In this document: positions 10,639 through 20,248 of the stretch, one piece after another | How the letters are laid out: the number at the start of each line of letters is the position of its first letter | How positions within the stretch are numbered: position 1 is the first letter of the stretch | Assembly: GCF_000001735.4 (NCBI RefSeq) | Contig: NC_003070.9 | Location: 30,303,971-30,367,970 of the forward strand | Source of the DNA: Arabidopsis thaliana | Lineage: Eukaryota; Streptophyta; Magnoliopsida; Brassicales; Brassicaceae | Direction: 5' to 3' | DNA: 64,000 nt | Made by a program: the position numbers and the translations under genes | The notes under the pieces: model-generated | The model's input: the letters and a program-made list of their open reading frames with translations, nothing else | Told to the model about the DNA's origin: nothing | Database searches by the model: none

Positions 10639-11630
10639 ATGGAGGATCAGGAAACGAAGCGGATAACCAAAAAACCGTCAAGATCGATCATCATCAGTCT
10701 CAAAGATATTCCTCCTCTCGACCCTTCTTCTATTCCCTCTATGGTAAATATTCATTCACTCCAACCATATTCTCTTCTTTCTCGCTAACAAAAAAATTGA
10801 TCATCTGGGTTTGAAACAGAGAACAATCTCTGCGTTTTCTATTTGTAGATGATTCTTCTTCTGTGATTTGGCTATATCATGGGTTAATAGTAATAAATAT
10901 CTCAACTTTGCTTCTGTCAATTGTTAGAAACCAATGGCGCAAGATCATCATAATGTGGGAATGCAGAGATTCCAAGAGAAGACTGACTTCAAGTTTGAAG
11001 AAGAAGACAATGCCATTTCTTCCTTCTCTAACATTCAAATTGATCCTAACAGCACAAGAAGCATTTCACTAGAGAAGAAGCTTGCTCCTAAACCAGATGA
11101 AGAACACACCACCACCACCAAACCCATATCTAAAGGTTCATTCATTTTTTCTTCACCTCTTTTGCTAATTATGATGTAAACTTGTTCGGAAACCAACAGA
11201 GATTGCAATTTTTGGTATAGAAGATAGAATTTTGGTCATTTTGTTCTGAAATTTGTGTTCCAGATGATGAATCTAAGACTAGGAGAGGCTCAGCTAAATC
11301 GGTGTTACACGAAATGTGTGCTTCCAAGCGTTGGAGACCTCCTGTTTATGAATGCTGCAATGTTGATGGACCTTGCCATTTGAGATTGTAAGTAAACATC
11401 TTCTAACCTGCACTTGCTTTTATTTTTTGAGTCGCAATCTTTTTTGCATCAACTTGGTTTTTTGGTTCAGATTTACATACAAAGTTATGGTTGAGATTAG
11501 AGATTCTTCAGGGAAAACTGTTTTGGAGTGTTTTGGGGATCCCAGACGCAAAAAGAAAGCTGCTGCTGAGCATGCAGCAGAAGGAGCGCTTTGGTATCTT
11601 GAGCATGTGAAGACAAAGCCGCATCAGTAA
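10639..11630 (+). CDS. Small dsRNA-binding-domain protein (At1g80650-like, RNase III-like family name)
   Basis: Four exons: 10639-10743, 10928-11135, 11264-11387 and 11471-11630, 198 residues. The start at 10639 (MEDQETKRITKKPS) is chosen because only this frame joins exon 2 in phase; the ATG at 10632 leads to a stop soon after splicing. The C-terminal 80 residues form one dsRBD: SAKSVLHEMCASKRWRPPVY (helix 1), CHLRLFTYKVMVEIRDS (strands), then FGDPRRKKKAAAEHAAEGAL (the KKxAKxxAA helix that contacts the dsRNA phosphate backbone). No RNase III catalytic domain is present, so although the locus has been given an RNase-THREE-like name, the protein can bind dsRNA but not cut it. Partner or regulatory function in small-RNA pathways is inference. 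Confidence 0.8.
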
Positions 11631-12256
11631 ATCATCATTTAGTCGATATGAAGTAGCTGGAGAGTTTAGTAAAGCCATCTATAGTTAGTTCTAACGAGGG
11701 AAGCTTGAACCATATTATACCTATCTTTTAATTCATTATAGCTCTATGGGTTGTAACAGTTTTGATCTGTATCAGAACTTTTCTTTCAAACTTTGTGCCA
11801 TTATATTTCTCCTTAGTAAGGAGCCTTTATCTTTATCTTTATGTTTATGGAATAGAAGAGCTCAAGTCATCCAAGTTAGAGAAAGCTTTGGAGACTTTGT
11901 CTGGTTAGACTGAAGGAGGGAATTCAGTTCAGTGAGATTTGAAACACTGATTTTTCTCATTTGCAACTAAGATTTGAGCATTCTTTTTTTTTTTGGTTTT
12001 GTTGCATTCTCTCTTGCGCGGACAGAGACTAGAAGAAACTTACTCAAGAATTCTAAGTAATTGTAAGATCTTATTACTCTTGTAAAAAAGGAAAAAACAA
12101 GAATATCTCAAAAATATAAAAAAAGAAGAAGCCACATCCACTGCTAACAAAAGAAACAATTTTCTTTTTGCAGCATTCTCTAATTATGGAAGTGGTTATT
12201 TATTCAATACTCTTGTGGGGTTCTAAAACTAAACTGAGAAACACTTGTTTCTGAAA
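11631..12256. other. Convergent spacer between dsRNA-binding gene and AHA9
   Basis: 3' UTRs of two convergent genes and spacer, AT-rich, with poly-T at 11984-11993 and A-rich tracts near 12085-12125. No gene is seen. Confidence 0.5.
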
Positions 12257-15200
12257 TCACAGGGTATAGTGTTGCTGGATAGCCTCAATGTCTAGTCCCT
12301 TCTGCTTCACTACTGATTCCACGTGACCTTTCAAGGTGTGACGTTCCCTTAACCTGAAATTTACAAGACAAGAAATGTTTGTAAGCCCATTTTCTGAGGA
12401 ACCTAATGGTATGGAATAATCAGTTACTTGAGCGTTGCCTTGCAACTTCAGCTCGTCTCTTGGCTTGATCAGCTATCTCTGAAAGCTCTCTGTAAGTGCT
12501 CTTGTCATTGAACATATCTGAGGTTTGAGCTGGCTGCAATCCGTGAAGTGTACGTTGCGCTTGTGCCCATTGTGCTTCTCTCTCTCCCTTTCCGTAGTCT
12601 TTCTTTGACGTGAAAGCGGTCTGAACAGAGGAACAAAGGTTAGGAAAAAGGATTATACTACTGTGTTCTTGTTCTCATCAGTATTGGCCTGAGAAGCAAA
12701 CCTTGTTCTCAATGACATTATCCCATGCTCTTCCACTCAGTGAATATCTGATGATGAACTTGAGGATATCCAATGGGATGTAGAAGACTATACTATAGAG
12801 CCAGATAACTCCTGCCCATCCCCACCCAATACCTCTGATTCTTGCAAAATTCCAGTTTGCGTATACCGCAATCAAAGTAGCAATCTTGGAATGAAAACAA
12901 CAACAGTGTCAGTATATACTGAAGCTTCTTATGTAAGAGTACTGAATCTTTAACTTACCAGCTGAGCCATGAAAAAGGCAGAGATCAACCAGAAGCCAGG
13001 ACGTTCAACATATGACCAGCTTCGCGACCTTGTTACAAAGATAAGCGCTTGGCTCACGATACTAACTTGTAGGTAAACAGCTGCTGTTAGCTCATGCGGA
13101 TTTCCACTGATAGATCTCACCCCAAACTTTGCCTGCACCAAGAGAAAACTGAAGATCAACACATACACTTACTCGAGCTGGTCATAAAAGTAAGATAGAA
13201 CTCTCTTACAGAGAAGAAGTCAGTGCTCTCTGCAGCCCAGAAGAAAACTACAGTCATGACTGCTAGGTAAGTGCCAAGAACAACGCCGGTGGCAAATATC
13301 TCTTTGAGTTTCCATGAATCAGGAAGTGGAGAAGGCTTTACTCTGTCCTTTGATATCGTCATGATAGTACCATCATTCAGGATAGCAACGATCAAGACCA
13401 TGAATGGTGAGAAGTCAAACTTCCATATGAGTGCAAGAAGCATAAATCCCATCACTATACGGATTGTGATTGAAACTGCATAGATTGTGTAGTTCTTCAT
13501 TCTCTGGAAGATGGCTCTGCTCGTTAGGACAGCACTAACTATGACACTAAGCCCTGGCTCGGTTAGTACAATGTCAGATGCACTTCTTGCTGCATCAGTC
13601 GCATCAGCAACAGCTATTCCAATGTCAGCTCTCTTGAGAGCTGGGGCATCGTTCACTCCATCACCAGTCATGCCACAAATATGCTTCATCTCTTGAAGCC
13701 TCTTCACAATCTCATACTTGTGTTCTAATCAGACAGATGAAACAGAGTTAAATTTATGGAGTTGAACCACTTGTGAAGGTAGAAGATTTGATTGTTTTTA
13801 CCAGGGAAGACGCCGGCGAAACCATCTGCCTTCTCTATGAGTTCATCAACAGGAAGGCTAGCTATAGATTCATCCTTATCTTGTCCAAGTAGAGCAGAAG
13901 ATGGATACATGTTTGTGCCCATCCCAAGCCTACGACCAGTTTCCTTACCAATGGCAAGTTGGTCACCAGTGATCATCTTGACATTAACACCAAGATCAAG
14001 GGCACGCCTGATTGTCTCTGCACTGTCATGTCTTGGAGGGTCAAAGAGAGGTAACAGACCAAGAAACTGCCATGGTTCTCCAGGGCTGTTCTTGTCTTTC
14101 TCAGAGACAGTCTGAAATTCAAAAAATAGGAAAAAGAGCATTGATAAAAGAGAAAGAAACACAAATGAATCCCAAAGTTTTGGGACTGGCACTAAATATT
14201 ATACCTGTCTGCCAACAGCAAGAGAACGAAGTCCTCTGTCAGCAAACTTGTCAATGATGTCATGAGCTCTCTTGCTTGCATCCTCCCGAAGGTTACAGAG
14301 CTCAATGATCTAAGAATTACAGAGAATAATCAGTGGGAAAGAATTTGAAAACTCTTGAGAGAAGAAGGAAATGAATTTTGTATTACTTGCTCTGGCGCGC
14401 CTTTGCTGACACGGTGCCAGTTTCCATTAGCATCGATGTAAGTGATAGCAGTGCGCTTATCCACAGGGTTAAAAGGAAAGAAATGAACTTCAGTGATGCC
14501 TTCTCTTGCTTCTCTGGGATCTCCAAGCATTCCTACAATGCAAGCATCAATAGCATCTTGGTTTTCAACTCTAGAGGCTCTTGCTGCATTCACAAGAAGC
14601 TGATCCTTGTCCAAGTCTTTGACAAAAACCTCAACCATGCTCTTGTCAACAGTAAGCTTGTTGAGTGTAAGAGTTCCAGTCTTGTCACTGCACAAAACAT
14701 CCATTCCAGCCATTTCTTCAATTGCTGTCATTCTCTTTGTGATAGCTCCTTGTTGGGAGAGACGGTGAGATCCGATGGCCATGGTGACAGACAAAACAGT
14801 GGGCATAGCAATCGGGATTCCTCCAATGAGAAGCACCAGAAGGTTGTCGATTCCGTCTCTATACGCTCGTTTCTGAATAGGATACATCACAACGATCTCG
14901 ATGAGCATACCTATAGCGATGGAACAGATGCAGAAGTTACCAATAGCAGTCAAAACTTTCTGGAAATGGCCTTCTTGGTTTGTGCTATCAACAAGATGAG
15001 CAGCTTTGCCGAAGAAAGTGTGAACACCGGTAGCGATGACAACAGCTTCTAGCTCTCCTTGTTTGCAGGTGGAGCCTGAGTAAACTTCTTGGCCCGGGTG
15101 CTTGGTTACTGGTAAAGACTCACCAGTGAGAGCAGATTGATCAATCTTGAGAGGATCACCATCCAAGAGACGACCATCTGCTGGAACAATGTCACCCAAC

Positions 15201-15978
15201 TTGATGCTGATAATGTCTCCAGGCACCAATATAGCTGCCTCTTGCTCGCTCCACTTGCCATCTCTCAGAACCTTTTCAATTATTATTAGTCATGAATCAT
15301 CCACATGTTTGCTTGTACATTGAATAATTGTAAAACTTACTTTGGTTTTGGGTGCTAGACCGGCCATCAAAGCGGCAGCAGCATTTCCGGCGTTGTTTTC
15401 TTCAATGAAGCTTATGGTAGAGTTGATGATAAGAAGAACCGTAATACCGACGAAATCTTGCCAATCCGGTGGCCTTCCCTGCAGAGTATACAAATGTGAG
15501 AAAGATGGATCCGGAAAAAGAAAGAGAGGAAGTTAGTTAGTTTACTCCTCCGTTGGCCAAGGCGATAGCCATAATAGCAGCGAGCTCCATGACCCATGAG
15601 AGAGGGTTCCACATAAACCCTAAGAACTTCAAAACCTTGTTTTCCTGTGGGATGATTCAAATTGGTTTTAGATGGAGTTTCTTGAGAGTGAAGAAACAAA
15701 AAGAGAAAGATATTTAAGGATGTGTGCCTTTTTCTCTTCGAGCTTGTTAGGACCGAAGATCTCGAGGCGAGTTTGGCCTTCGTCGCTGGTAAGTCCTTCC
15801 CTTGTACATCGGAGCTGTGTAAGAACCTCCTCGATCGGTATTTTCTCCTGTTTTCAAAACCAAGAATGAGCAGCTAACTCAAAAGTAAAAGAGGGGAATA
15901 TTAATGGAGAAGGATACTTACGAGATCGATGCCTTCGTTTTTGATATCGTCCCAGCTAGAATCTTTATTCCCCGCCAT
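12257..15978 (-). CDS. AHA9: Plasma-membrane H+-ATPase 9
   Basis: P3A-type proton pump that hydrolyses ATP to export protons across the plasma membrane. Twelve exons on the minus strand (15978-15922, 15847-15728, 15644-15546, 15478-15341, 15271-14387, 14309-14205, 14111-13802, 13724-13210, 13132-12959, 12884-12702, 12620-12439, 12353-12257) give 954 residues, the length I recall for AHA9. It shows the actuator SALTGES, the phosphorylated D334 in CSDKTGTLT, the hinge [19 protein letters not shown] and ten membrane segments. The C-terminal autoinhibitory tail ends QQHYTL; the penultimate T953 is the site whose phosphorylation recruits 14-3-3 proteins in the family. Two introns (after exons 2 and 11) can only be spliced in frame with GC donors. 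AHA9 is known as a pollen/anther isoform; the window itself does not show this. Confidence 0.95.
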
Positions 15979-16027
15979 CTTGTTTTACAGAAACAGGGTG
16001 GTGTGTTTCTTTGTTTTCTTTTTCACT

Positions 16028-16051
16028 CTTTCTTTCTTTCTTTCTTTCTTT
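16028..16051. repeat. (CTTT)6 microsatellite in AHA9 5' leader
   Basis: Six uninterrupted CTTT units, read as AAAG on the AHA9 transcript, about 50-75 nt before the start codon. Likely length-polymorphic between accessions. Confidence 0.9.
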
Positions 16052-16250
16052 GTTGACAAAATTTTTCCAAAGTATCTCTCTCTGCACTTTTTTCTTTTTC
16101 AAAGTGAAATTTTCTCACGATCTTTTTTTCTTTTCTGTTGTTATTCTAACGAAACAGAAGAACAAAAGGGAGAAAAACAGAAACACAAAAAACGAAAACA
16201 AATTATTTTTTATATAAAATTGAAGGAAAATTGGAGTCGAAGACAAAGTG

Positions 16251-16258
16251 TTTATATA
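16251..16258 (-). promoter_or_regulatory. TATA box of AHA9
   Basis: TATATAAA on the minus strand, about 275 bp upstream of the AHA9 ATG. Position would give a leader of roughly 240 nt containing the CTTT repeat. Confidence 0.6.
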
Positions 16259-16838
16259 GGTGAAGAGGAAGAAGAAGAGGACGCGAGTTTCTTGGCTATG
16301 GACAAAGTCCAGGTCCTTTGCTCATTCCCGCTTTCTTCTCCTGCTTCCACTAATCTACTGCCACGTTATCTCTCTCTCTTTCTTCACTAACTAACTAATG
16401 ACCATATTTAATCACACAACCAAAAAAAAAATTAACTAATAACCAAATTTAGGAAAATTTGCTCCGACAGTAACAATGAGAGAAGAAAACATTAGTCGTT
16501 TTAATTATACTAGTTTTAGATAAACATTTCTTGGTTGATTTTATTGATTTGAGTTATTAAAATAACTAAAGTTTAACTATGGAATCAGATGTACTAAAAT
16601 AAATTCTTGATAAGAAAAAAAGATTTCCTTAGTATGATGAAACGAAAGAGGTATGAGACGAGATGGTTCCAAATTAGGCCCAACTAGAAACATTAGAGAT
16701 TTACTTTTAGTCTTTTAGACAAGACTCCTAATGTATATTCAAAATGTCATGAACTAAAGTAGATAACAAAGCCCAACGAAGTCCACAAGCTAAAAAAAAA
16801 AAAAAAATCACTAGCGAAGAAATCAGACTAAGCAACGC

Positions 16839-19573
16839 TCATTTTCTGCCGGTTGCTCCAACTCTTGGCTTGGCCTTAACCTCGCTTTCCTGCAATTTCA
16901 TTTAAAACAAATTCCGTCCGTTAGATACAGACACTAATGTTTAGGAAACATGATGATATTACTATTGTCTGTGACGCGCACACACCTGTGGCAGGTGCAA
17001 GAAAATGCTGCTTTTTGCAGTCGCCGGGTTGTGATTTTCTGCACCTTTGCTCCAGTCATAGCAAGCCTATATAATAATACATGTTAGAAAGCATTCATGT
17101 ATGCTCTCAAAGGTTTTTCAACACAATGATGGTTTTAGATTCCAAGTAAAAGACCATCTCGATTTTGCAACATATAACATGAGCATGTACAAATAAAGTG
17201 AAACCAAATAAGATTTATATCATACCGCATATGCATATATCGATCCATCGTGGTTGAACGAGCTGCATGGAATTGGCTGATTGCACCTCGACATGGCCTG
17301 TGGGGACACAGAATACAAAACTGTTAGATAATTACTTGGTTAACAAAATAAAAAATCAATGCAGGAGGAAAATACCTTGAGTCTTTGTTTACTATCTTTG
17401 TCCCAGAAATTGAAAGCACCATCTGACCCAGCAGTTGCAAAAGTGCCATGTACCTTAAATCCACAACAACTCAAACAATCATTTTCATCGCTCAACATAT
17501 GCTGAAGGCTTCAAAGAATACATACGAGTATAAGAGTATAACTATAGATAGAGCTTACCGGGTGGAAATTCAGAGAGTTGACAGAATATATATCATTTCC
17601 ATCTCTGTGGCATTTGAATGTGAAGTTTTTGCTCTGTTGAGAATCATCCAGATGATGAACACCAACCCGCCCCTCAATTGAACCAACCTATAGAGATCAT
17701 TGGATCTGGTTAATTTTTCATATTCAACACCATTGTGATTTAGATAGGATCTGGAGATGTGACTAGCAAAACAATCTCCCATATAAAATTACTCTATTTT
17801 TTGCTAGAATGACATACATAAAATCTTCTCGAGATTGCAAATAAAAACATTGCAATGTCTAACCTAAAATGTAAGCATCTAACGAACAAGCTAATTCCTG
17901 TAAAACTGAATTAACCAAAACACAACAGAACATAAATAAGAAGACATACCAAAAAACCTTGCTGATCAGGGAAGGCAGTAACACACCTCGTCTGGTACTT
18001 CAGTGGGGATTGGATTCTCTTAAACTCAGTCTACAGTTTACACAAGAGAAACTGTTAATCTAATGGTGAAAGCCTGTTCATCTATTCTTTGTAAGATAGC
18101 ACATGGGCTAAATTGATCACGAATTCCCAAAACCATGTGATGCTGACAGCATTGTTAGCACTTAGAACTCTCATGCGCAAGTTATAACATGGAACAACAA
18201 GGAAAAATTCTAACCTGAGGATTTTGCAAGTTGAAGACTATCAGATTTCTATCGGCAGTCCCGACAACCATCAGAGGATGTTTCACAGACAATGTATAAC
18301 ATTTGTCTGGAAGCTGTTGGGTATGTACAGGATTTTGCTGTCTTGTGTCCCAATATCTGGAAGGAAAACCAACATACATCATTAAATTCATGGCAGCAAA
18401 TAAATGAATCAGTCAACATTCTATAATTTGCTACATTCAGTCATAGGAAATAATGAACAATCATTCTTACTTCAAAGTTTTATCCCAACTTCCAGTTGCA
18501 AGGAGATTCATTCCCGGGATCCAAGCCATAGCTGCGATAGGACCCTCATGCATAGCAACAGTTACAGGTTGACCACCAGACAACAAGGGCCACATTTTTG
18601 CTTGCTTATCACATCCACCGCTAAAGACTGTGGTTCCATCATCTTTCCAAGCAGAACATAAAACCTTCAACACAAGAAAGGACGTATATGCATCAGATTC
18701 AAAGGCAAAAGAAAAAAAAAGGTAAGATAAGAAGAAGAATGACATATTACCGGCTGATCATGTGATATTGATGCTTTAGGAGCACTGGCTAGAGAGGCTC
18801 CACTACGGGATATTTCCCAACACCTCACCTGCAATAGAAGAAGCAAACTCACATGTTACAATATATATACAAGAGTTATTAGGACAAACAAATTAGATTT
18901 TAAGCCATGGAAAAACAAAGGAGCCAAGGAATTAAAAGAAAACCTGATTGTCCCATGAAGTGGCCACAAGTATATCAGCTCTTGGACTAAAACTTAAGCT
19001 CGAAATAGAATCTGCCGGTGATGGAGTAACCTGCAGACAAATACAAACCTTTGTGAAATTTATACTACAAACAGAAAGGCGAACTTTAAAAGAGAAACCC
19101 AAGCAAGATACACAGCAACCATCACCAGTATACGTTCACAAGAAAGTAAGCCCGTCCCAAAAGAGTTCATTCAGTAGTTACACTAGTTTTGCTTTCCAAA
19201 TCAGTGATTAGAGAGACTAGAAACAAATCTCACAACAAGTTAACTAAGACAAATCTCACAACAAGTTTCTAAATCAGTGATTATTAGATAGAAAGAAAGA
19301 GTTAAATCAGAAAATAGCTCTCCTCGATTTCAGAAGTAAAACCCTAGCACACTACCGGCAAGATTCAACCAAGATTAAAATCGACGCAAAAACACCAAGG
19401 ATTATTATATAAGCGATCCCATGGATTATAAACCCACACCCTAAATCTAAATACAAAACCTCGAGAAGCAAATCCAACAAAATAAATCAACCACCATAGA
19501 AACAGAAAAGAGTTACCTCGTAGGATTTGTTAGGGTTACTGTTGGCGGTAGCAGGCGCACCAAAAGTTGCCAT
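16839..19573 (-). CDS. RAE1: RAE1/Gle2 WD40 nucleoporin
   Basis: Seven-bladed WD40 propeller that docks on the GLEBS motif of Nup98 and acts in mRNA export and spindle assembly. Eleven exons on the minus strand (19573-19517, 19030-18944, 18828-18751, 18664-18471, 18356-18215, 18030-17950, 17687-17559, 17453-17376, 17297-17226, 17066-16986, 16889-16839) give 349 residues, the length I recall for Arabidopsis RAE1. Diagnostic stretches are [52 protein letters not shown] and [10 protein letters not shown]. All introns are GT-AG. It sits head to head with NUP96, the ATGs being 675 bp apart. The start follows the conserved [18 protein letters not shown]-terminus. Confidence 0.95.
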
Positions 19574-20248
19574 TATCACGAGCGCGAGGTCTGATTAACT
19601 GTTAAAAGTTCAATTCAAGAGACAGAATCACATAAGTAATCCTTCTCTAAAAGCTTTTATCAGAATAAAAGAGACAAACCTAGAGAGAAGAAGGTCCGTC
19701 GGAGATATAGACTTTTCCGGTAAGCAGAAGAGGAGGGAAAACGAATTGAGTCGGAAGAGAGAGAATGCGACGAAGTACTTATAAAGGTCTCTCTGCGTCA
19801 CATTGACGTCCGGCGCAGCGTTTATCAGACGCTGGGATTAAAACATTTTCATACCGAAAAAAGGAAAAACATTATCGGGCCTAATATTTGGGCCTTATTA
19901 TGGCCCAATGTTGACTTTAATTGGAAAGGAATTCGGTTCGGGTCGGGTGGTTAAACGGATCCTAAACAAACCCGGCAGATCTCACACACTATGAGAGCTT
20001 TCCCTCTCTTTTCCCCTGCGGCGGCTAACTCCGACCACTTCAGTGTGAAGAACTCTGGAATTTAGGGGAATCAGGACGGTTTTAGATTTTTATCCGATCA
20101 TCGTCACCGCCGTAAGTTAGCGTCGTCTCAGTAATGGATTTGTAAGAGAAATCGGAAAGGTCGCGGTAGAGTCAGTGATTATAAGAAAGAAAACCCTAGC
20201 TTGTCGCTTTCTTTACCCTCTCGGTGTTTGTTTCTGTTTCCTTCAATC
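19574..20248. promoter_or_regulatory. Bidirectional promoter of RAE1 and NUP96
   Basis: 675 bp between two divergent start codons. At 19877-19907 lie three GGGCC/GGCCCA (Site II-type) elements in 31 bp, of the kind bound by TCP factors in plant housekeeping genes. No TATA box is evident on either side. The flanks hold the two 5' UTRs. Shared control of the two nucleoporin genes is an inference from this layout. Confidence 0.65.
19877..19907. promoter_or_regulatory. Cluster of three Site II (GGGCC) elements
   Basis: GGGCCTAATATTTGGGCC followed by TTATTATGGCCCA, so both orientations of the TGGGCC core occur within 31 bp near the middle of the RAE1/NUP96 divergent spacer. Confidence 0.65.

Larger units (their letters stand above)
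15979..16838. promoter_or_regulatory. AHA9 leader and promoter, RAE1 3' flank
   Basis: The AHA9 5' leader contains a (CTTT)6 microsatellite at 16028-16051. A TATA box (TATATAAA on the minus strand) is at 16251-16258, about 275 bp upstream of the AHA9 ATG. The rest, 16380-16838, is AT-rich spacer with a poly-A run at about 16793-16807 near the RAE1 3' end. Open frames through the leader are low-complexity. Confidence 0.6.

Noticed and set aside
10632-10814. Taking the 60-codon frame at 10632 as exon 1 of the dsRNA-binding protein
   Set aside because: At the donor after 10743 it is out of phase with exon 2 and stops within eight codons; the frame starting at 10639 joins perfectly.
14378-15052. 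A 224-codon open frame on the plus strand
   Set aside because: It is the exact antisense of AHA9 exon 5 and has no start context, motif or splice logic of its own; a shadow of a long GC-balanced exon.
15929-16390. 153-codon plus-strand frame over the AHA9 leader
   Set aside because: Low-complexity Phe/Ser/Lys coding caused by the CTTT repeat and pyrimidine-rich leader on the opposite strand.
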